The notes under the pieces are model-generated. The model saw nothing but the letters and a program-made list of their open reading frames with translations, did no database searches and was not told where the DNA came from. Below are positions 59,173 to 64,000 of a stretch of 64,000 nucleotides of DNA, one piece after another (position 1 is the first letter of the stretch; the number at the start of each line of letters is the position of its first letter). A program made the translations under genes and the position numbers. The DNA is from Hymenobacter busanensis (lineage in GTDB: Bacteria; Bacteroidota; Bacteroidia; Cytophagales; Hymenobacteraceae), in contig NZ_VTWU01000007.1 in the NCBI RefSeq assembly GCF_008727865.1, positions 62,001 through 126,000 of the forward strand. The letters are read 5' to 3'.

Positions 59173-59269
59173 ACGATGAAGGAGAAGCCGCCGGCCAGGC
59201 AAGGCGAAACGCGGCAGGGGCAAATAAGTCGGGAAGAACGGGCAGTCAGCAGCCAGCGCGCCGCGCGCA

Positions 59270-59824
59270 TCAGGCCACGCCGGCCTGCGCGGCCAGCACC
59301 CGCTGGGCGTCGCGCACCACGGTGGCCCAGGTTTGCTGCATCAGCTCGGGCTCCACGCCGGTGCGCTCCACGTACTCGCGCTGGTACTGCTGCAAGCGGG
59401 CGTGCAGGGCGCGGGAGCGGTTTTGCACGGCCGTGAAATCGGAAAGCAGGCGGCGCTTGCCCTCGGGCTGCAGCACCAGCGCCGCGTGAATCTTGAAGTA
59501 GCTGCCGGCCAGATATTCGCGCAGCATCAGCACCTGCTGCAGCTCGTCGCGGTCGGCATCGGCGAGCTGGTAGGCCATTTGCGCTTCGATGGCGAGGAGG
59601 CCGGCGGGCTTGGTGGCCGCGGCGTATTCTTCAAACAAAGCGGTGTACTGCTCGCCGGTTTCGGGCTTCACCTGAAAGAGCTTGTCGAAGATGAGCATGT
59701 GGGCCACCTGCTGCTCGGCGGCCTGTCCGAAGTACAGCGCCAGCCCGTAGTGCGCGTAAATTTCCTTTGTTTGCTCTTCTTCGCTGAGCTGCTCGAAGTG
59801 CGCAATGATGTGCTGGATGTCCAT
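59270..59824 (-). CDS. Hypothetical all-helical protein
   Basis: 184 residues starting MDIQHIIAHFEQLSEEEQTKEIYAHYGLALYFGQAAEQQVAHML. Entirely helical, with no signal peptide. A helical-bundle scaffold is likely; the family is not recognised. The ATG at 59824 is chosen because the preceding 27 residues are Pro/Ala-rich. It is divergent from the first M48 gene. Confidence 0.65.
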   Translation of the reverse strand: MDIQHIIAHFEQLSEEEQTKEIYAHYGLALYFGQAAEQQVAHMLIFDKLFQVKPETGEQYTALFEEYAAATKPAGLLAIEAQMAYQLADADRDELQQVLMLREYLAGSYFKIHAALVLQPEGKRRLLSDFTAVQNRSRALHARLQQYQREYVERTGVEPELMQQTWATVVRDAQRVLAAQAGVA

Positions 59825-59984
59825 AGCTGAGTTTGCGGCTGCAAGTACGGCAGGAACCCGAACATTCCCCGCGCGGGGCAGGGGGAGGGCCGCAAGTTCA
59901 GCCATTGCCCGGCGCGGTACGTAGCTTGTCTACATTCCCCGCAAACCGGCGCGCCCGCGCTGTTCCCCCAAACTCCTTCCTGCC

Positions 59985-61448
59985 ATGCGTAACTACTTTC
60001 GAACCGGTTTTTCGGCCGCCGCGCTGCTGATTGCGGCTTCCTGCGCCACCAACCCCGTCACGGGCAAGCGCGAAGTCATGCTCGTCTCGGAAGGGCAGGA
60101 GCTGGCCATGGGCCAGCAGTCGGACCCCGCCGTAACGGCCCAGTTTGGGCTGTACCCCGACCAGAAGCTGCAGAACTTCATCAACGAGAAAGGCAAGCAG
60201 ATGGGCGCCGTGTCGCACCGGCCCGAGCTGGCCTATAACTTCCGCGTCGTCGACTCGCCCATCATCAACGCCTTCGCCATTCCGGGCGGCTACGTGTACT
60301 TCACCCGCGGCATCATGGCGCACTTCAACAACGAAGCGCAGTTTGCGGGCGTGCTGGGCCACGAAATCGGCCACGTGACGGCCCGGCACTCGGCCCGGCA
60401 GCAAACCAACGCCATCATCGGGCAGGTGGGGCTGATGGGGGCCATGATTGCCTCGCCGCGCATCGCGCAGTTTGGCGAGCAGGCCATGCAGGGCATGCAG
60501 CTGCTGTTCCTCAAGTTCGGGCGCGACGACGAAAGCCAGTCCGACGAGCTGGGCGTGCAGTACTCCTCCAAAATCGGCTACGACGCTTCGCAGATGGCCG
60601 ATTTCTTCCAAACGCTGCAGCGCGAGCAGGAAAAGAGCGGCGCCGAGGCCATTCCCGATTTCCTCTCGACCCACCCCAACCCCGCCGACCGCTACAACCG
60701 TGTGCACCAGCTGGCCGACCAGTGGAAGCAGCAAAACGGCAACCCCACGAACCTGAAAATCAACCGCGACCAATACCTTAAGCTCATCGACGGCATCGTG
60801 TACGGCGAAGACCCCAAGCAGGGCTTCGTGGAAAACAACACGTTTTACCACCCCGAGCTGAAGTTTCAGTTTCCGGTGCCCGCCGGCTGGAAGCACCAGA
60901 ACACGCCCCAGCAGTTTCAGATGGCCGACCCCGCCGGCAAGGCCCTGCTGATGCTGATGCTGGCCCCCGGCGCCTCGCTCGACGAAGCCGCTCAGGCCCT
61001 CACCAAGCAGCTCAGCCTGCAGCCCACCGAGTCGCGCCGCACTACCATCAACAGCTTTCCGGCCCTCACTTTCGCGGCCGACCAGGTGCAGCAAGACCCG
61101 CAAACCGGCCAGCCGGTGGCGGGCGTGCGCGTGCTGAGCTACCTCATTCAGGACGGCAAAACCATCTTCGCGCTGCTGGGCGTATCAGCCCCCTCCGATT
61201 TCCCCGGCTACGCCCCGCAGTTCAGCAGCGTGGCCGAAGCCTTCCAGCGCCTCACCGACCGCGACAAACTCACCCGCCAGCCTGAGCGCGTGCGGGTGAA
61301 AACCCTGAAGCTGCGCAGCACCCTCGACAAGGCCCTGCGCACCTACAACGTGCCCGAAAACCGGCTGGAGGAAATGGCTATTCTCAACGGCATGCAGCTC
61401 AACGAGCAGGTAAACGCCGGCTCGCTCATCAAAGTAGTGGAGAAGTAG
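59985..61448 (+). CDS. M48-family metalloprotease lipoprotein with LysM-like tail
   Basis: 487 residues. A lipoprotein signal (GFSAAALLIAASCATN, Cys20) is followed by the zinc domain (about 30-265): HEIGH at 126-130, and downstream DDESQSDELGVQYSS supplying the third ligand region. A middle region (about 285-420) recalls the gene's paralogue closely. The C terminus (RSTLDKALRTYNVPENRLEEMAILNGMQLNEQ) resembles LysM. Bacterial M48 lipoproteins of this class (BepA/YfgC-like) tend to process or degrade envelope proteins. Followed 126 bp later by a paralogue. Confidence 0.9.
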   Translation: MRNYFRTGFSAAALLIAASCATNPVTGKREVMLVSEGQELAMGQQSDPAVTAQFGLYPDQKLQNFINEKGKQMGAVSHRPELAYNFRVVDSPIINAFAIPGGYVYFTRGIMAHFNNEAQFAGVLGHEIGHVTARHSARQQTNAIIGQVGLMGAMIASPRIAQFGEQAMQGMQLLFLKFGRDDESQSDELGVQYSSKIGYDASQMADFFQTLQREQEKSGAEAIPDFLSTHPNPADRYNRVHQLADQWKQQNGNPTNLKINRDQYLKLIDGIVYGEDPKQGFVENNTFYHPELKFQFPVPAGWKHQNTPQQFQMADPAGKALLMLMLAPGASLDEAAQALTKQLSLQPTESRRTTINSFPALTFAADQVQQDPQTGQPVAGVRVLSYLIQDGKTIFALLGVSAPSDFPGYAPQFSSVAEAFQRLTDRDKLTRQPERVRVKTLKLRSTLDKALRTYNVPENRLEEMAILNGMQLNEQVNAGSLIKVVEK

Positions 61449-61574
61449 CCTCTGCCTCGCGCAGGGCGGGCCGCGCCATGCTGGCACGGTCCCTGCGTAA
61501 CCCTGGGCCTAGCCTCGTCCGTTGCAGGCATACCCCGCGCCGCGTCCGCCGCGGCCTCACTTTGTTTCCTCGCC

Positions 61575-63035
61575 ATGAACCCTACCTTCCGTCGCAGCGC
61601 CCAAGCCAGTGCTTTGCTGCTGTTGCTGCTGCCCCTGGCCAGCTCTACTTCCCCGAAACTCGACCCGCCCAAAGCCGCCGCAGCAGTGCCGGTGCAGGGC
61701 GCCAACCCCGATCCGCAGGTAATTGCCCAGTTTGGCTTGTTTGAAAACGCCAAGCTGCAGAGCTACATCGACCAGAAAGGCATGGCCATGGGCCGCATTT
61801 CCGACCGACCCGCCGATGTCAAGGGCTTTACCATCGTCGATTCGCCCATCATCAACGCCTTTGCCACGCCCGATGGCCACGTGTATTTCACGCGCGGCAT
61901 CATGGCGTACTTCAACAACGAAGCGCAGTTCAGCGGGGTGCTCGGCCACGAAATCGGCCACATTACGGCCCGCCACGGCCAGAAGCAGCAGACGCGCTCC
62001 ACCATTGCCAACGGGGCCCTCATTCTGGGTTCCATCCTCTCGAAGCGCGTGGCCTCCATCGCGCAGCCGGCCTCGCAGGTGGTGGGCCTGGGTTTGCTCA
62101 AGTACGGCCGCGACGACGAAAACGAGTCGGACAAGCTGGGCGTGAAGTATTCCAGCAAAATCGGCTACGACCCGGCTTCCATGGCCGACTTTTTCCTCAC
62201 GCTGCAGCGCACCGAGCAAAGCAGCGGCGCGGCCACCATTCCCACGTTCCTGTCGTCGCACCCCAACTCGGCCGACCGCTACCAGAACGTGAAAAAGCTG
62301 GCCGTGCAGGCCGAGCAGCAAGCCGGCAAGCAGCTGGCCGTCAACCGCGACCAGTACCTGCGCCTGCTCGAGGGCCTGCCCTTCGGCGACGACCCGCGCC
62401 AGGGCTTCGTGGAGGGCGGCGTGTTCTACCACCCCGATCTGAAGTTCCGCTTCCCCATTCCTTCGGGCTGGAAGTCGCAGAACTCGCCCACGCAGTTTCA
62501 GATGGCCGAGCCCAACGGCAAAGCCGTCATCGTGCTCATTCCGGCCGGCGGCAGCGGCGCCACGCTCGATGCCGCCGCCGAGGCCCTGGCCAAGCAGCTG
62601 AACATCCAATCGGCGCAGGCCAGCCGCACCACCATCAACAGCTTCCCGGCCATTGCCATTCAGGGCGACCAGGTGGGGCAGGACCAGCAAACCGGCCAGC
62701 AGGGCATCACGGCCCGCACGCTCAGCTACGTCATTCAGGACGGGCAAACCATCTACGCCCTTGTGGGCCTCACCTCGCCGGCCGCTTTCGAAACCTACGC
62801 GCCGCAGTTTCAGCGCACCGCACAGGGTTTCGCCCGCCTCACCGACGCCAGCAAGCTGAACCGCCAGCCCGAGAAGGTACACATTCGCACGGCCAAAGCC
62901 GGCCAGACGCTGGCCTCGGCCCTGGCCGCCAACGGCGTGCCGTCGTCGCGCTACGAGGAAATGGCTATTCTGAACGGCATGAAAACATCGGATAAGCTGA
63001 CCAGTGGGCAGTTGTTTAAGATTGTGGGGAAGTAA
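61575..63035 (+). CDS. M48-family metalloprotease, paralogue without lipobox
   Basis: 486 residues, closely parallel to the preceding gene over almost the whole length. A signal sequence (ASALLLLLLPLASSTS) is present, but Ser replaces the lipobox Cys, so this protein is probably soluble in the periplasm. HEIGH lies at 125-129 and the third-ligand segment DDENESDKLGVKYSS is intact. The LysM-like C-terminal (TLASALAANGVPSSRYEEMAILNGM) is kept. A TCACTTTG box (61557-61564) lies close upstream. It probably arose by tandem duplication. Confidence 0.88.
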   Translation: MNPTFRRSAQASALLLLLLPLASSTSPKLDPPKAAAAVPVQGANPDPQVIAQFGLFENAKLQSYIDQKGMAMGRISDRPADVKGFTIVDSPIINAFATPDGHVYFTRGIMAYFNNEAQFSGVLGHEIGHITARHGQKQQTRSTIANGALILGSILSKRVASIAQPASQVVGLGLLKYGRDDENESDKLGVKYSSKIGYDPASMADFFLTLQRTEQSSGAATIPTFLSSHPNSADRYQNVKKLAVQAEQQAGKQLAVNRDQYLRLLEGLPFGDDPRQGFVEGGVFYHPDLKFRFPIPSGWKSQNSPTQFQMAEPNGKAVIVLIPAGGSGATLDAAAEALAKQLNIQSAQASRTTINSFPAIAIQGDQVGQDQQTGQQGITARTLSYVIQDGQTIYALVGLTSPAAFETYAPQFQRTAQGFARLTDASKLNRQPEKVHIRTAKAGQTLASALAANGVPSSRYEEMAILNGMKTSDKLTSGQLFKIVGK

Positions 63036-63052
63036 GGCAGTAACAAAAATGA

Positions 63053-63096
63053 AATCGGTCGGCTTTGCTCCGCTACAGGAGCTTAGCCGACCGATT
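63053..63096. terminator. Terminator of the second M48 gene
   Basis: A 12-bp stem (63053-63064 with 63085-63096), an inner weaker stem, then CTTTTTA. It separates the M48 gene from the convergent AT-rich gene. Confidence 0.75.
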
Positions 63097-63117
63097 CTTT
63101 TTATGGGAATGTGACAT

Positions 63118-63843
63118 TTACAGCTTCAGCTTGCATTTGCGAAGCTCCAGTTGCTCAGCAGCAAGTAGTTTTTCGTGTATAGCTTTCCAGTCGTCCTGCT
63201 CTACCAGCTGCCTGTACTCGTCCAACTCATTACCGAGTTTTTCCGCCCGGTTGCCTGATTTCCCTTCTAAGTGTTGACGTAGCGCTGATAACAGTGGTAT
63301 GGCAGCATCAGGTTTGTTGTTCTTGAGGGAACAGTAAAGTAAGACTATATCATAGGCAAATGCTTCACCAGGAAATAATCTGCGTTTGGGTAAAAGGTCT
63401 TCCCAATGGGAGAGAATTTGAGCTGAGGTATTGATACTGTTAAAATAGGGGAGTACGTCACGGATTATTCTACCGGCCAAGTATTCAGCAAGCAACACAT
63501 ACTCGGCAGTAATGCGGTAATGGTTCTTAATGCCGGGCACAATTTCCTCTATAGGTTTCTGCCAAAGCAGTTCGCTGGATGACGTTAAGCGAAAAAAATC
63601 TGAGCAGTAAGGTATTACAGCAACCCCTGTCTCATAAGTTGCGCTGATACCCATCCAACTACCGCGAGTATCGATATGGATTATTTGCATTACGTCATTG
63701 ACTGCACGAATGAGTTTGCGACCTAATAATATGAACCCGTATGGAGCTAGATGCGCTGCCACAGCAGCTGTAAAGGGCTTGAAAGCCTGTCTTAATTCTT
63801 CTTTCGGCAAAGGTCTGTAAACCTTTAGGTCTTCCCATTTCAT
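63118..63843 (-). CDS. AT-rich hypothetical protein, DUF4304-like N-terminal half
   Basis: 241 residues. The first 90 residues (QAFKPFTAAVAAHLAPYGFILLGRKLIRAVNDVMQIIHIDTRGSW, then GISATYETGV) have the layout of DUF4304-type proteins, which often occur with toxin-immunity or phage-defence genes. The second half is helical (VLLAEYLAGRIIRDVLPYF, KKPDAAIPLLSALRQHLEG-like) and ends Lys-rich. No signal peptide. Composition is AT-rich against the neighbours, suggesting acquisition. The function is not established. Confidence 0.65.
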   Translation of the reverse strand: MKWEDLKVYRPLPKEELRQAFKPFTAAVAAHLAPYGFILLGRKLIRAVNDVMQIIHIDTRGSWMGISATYETGVAVIPYCSDFFRLTSSSELLWQKPIEEIVPGIKNHYRITAEYVLLAEYLAGRIIRDVLPYFNSINTSAQILSHWEDLLPKRRLFPGEAFAYDIVLLYCSLKNNKPDAAIPLLSALRQHLEGKSGNRAEKLGNELDEYRQLVEQDDWKAIHEKLLAAEQLELRKCKLKL

Positions 63844-63872
63844 CGTGGTGAGTTCGTAAACAGCACAATCAA

Positions 63873-63905
63873 CAACGCCCCGACCGAATACCGGCGGGGG
63901 CGTTG
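63873..63905 (-). terminator. Hairpin beyond the ychF-like gene
   Basis: A 9-bp GC-rich stem (63873-63881 with 63897-63905), 62 bp beyond the stop of the gene at the right edge (minus strand). The T tract is weak. Confidence 0.4.
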
Positions 63906-63924
63906 AAGTTACTACCGAGCGAGA

Positions 63925-63955
63925 TGCTTCGGCTGTGCCTCTGCATGACGTTCTG
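63925..63955. repeat. Diverged member of the CTTCGGCAAGC-type dispersed repeat
   Basis: On the minus strand the words CGTCATGC, GCCGAAGCATCTC and CGCTCGGTAGT follow in order, as in the hairpin between menD and menB (CGTCCTGC, GCCGAAGCA). It looks like a worn copy of a repeat family spread through this genome. Confidence 0.4.
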
Positions 63956-63966
63956 TTAGCGTGGCG

Positions 63967-64000
63967 CTACACGTTGAAGCGGAAGTGCATGATGTCGCCG
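63967..64000 (-). CDS. ychF: C-terminal end of a YchF-like GTPase/ATPase gene (partial)
   Basis: Only the last ten residues are visible, GDIMHFRFNV followed by TAG on the minus strand. GDxxHFRFNV is the typical last segment of YchF, a universally conserved TGS-domain P-loop protein acting with the ribosome or in stress. The gene continues to the right of the window. Confidence 0.7.
   Translation of the reverse strand, partial: GDIMHFRFNV

Overview
The window looks like chromosome from a GC-rich member of the Bacteroidota, most likely Hymenobacter or a close relative in the Cytophagales. This rests on gene content: a SusD-type protein, a TonB-dependent receptor with an N-terminal carboxypeptidase-regulatory-like domain, a type IX secretion plug protein, LytS/LytTR two-component pairs, menaquinone genes, DUF3667 proteins and many lipoproteins. 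It also rests on Bacteroidota-type promoter -7 boxes (TANNTTTG) ahead of several genes. The assignment is inference; no 16S rRNA or other marker is present.

Layout. 0-9 kb: end of a susD gene, a PAS sensor with a degenerate CZB-like partner, stress and NTF2-fold proteins, a TPR histidine kinase, an ElaA acetyltransferase, an aldo/keto reductase and a FabH-type synthase. 9-22 kb: TonB-dependent receptor, periplasmic and membrane proteins, two LytS/LytTR systems (the second apparently in an operon with an ABA4-like protein), a PAP2-like protein, a CAT-type acetyltransferase and a HAD phosphatase. 22-33 kb: dipeptidyl-peptidase III lipoprotein and the menaquinone block (menI, menF, menD, menB, with menE apart). 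33-38 kb: pyruvate dehydrogenase E2, hslV and a deoxyhypusine-synthase-like gene. 38-50 kb: hypothetical genes, tandem DUF3667 proteins, a 2H phosphoesterase, a DinB-like protein, an AsmA-like protein, a desaturase, a TauE/SafE transporter, an SMP-30-like lipoprotein and a GAF protein. 50-64 kb: LLM oxidoreductase, ABC-F ATPase, T9SS plug protein, tandem M48 metalloproteases and, at the right edge, the last codons of a ychF-like gene.

The most unusual material is non-coding. Three intergenic regions (about 24.6, 39.6 and 51.5-51.9 kb) hold degenerate tandem arrays. All have a 21-bp period, equal to two DNA helical turns or seven codons, but their unit sequences differ. The array at 51.5 kb keeps 20 consecutive 21-bp units in register without an indel. 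Separately, an approximately 87-bp palindromic element (38.1 kb, with a decayed copy at 11.5 kb) supplies the stop codon of the deoxyhypusine-synthase-like gene. Other palindromes lie at 14.35 kb and 28.87 kb. Several AT-rich lipoprotein or hypothetical genes (38.3, 53.1, 55.9 and 63.1 kb) stand out from the GC-rich background and may be recent arrivals.

No tRNA, rRNA, CRISPR array or intact insertion sequence was seen.
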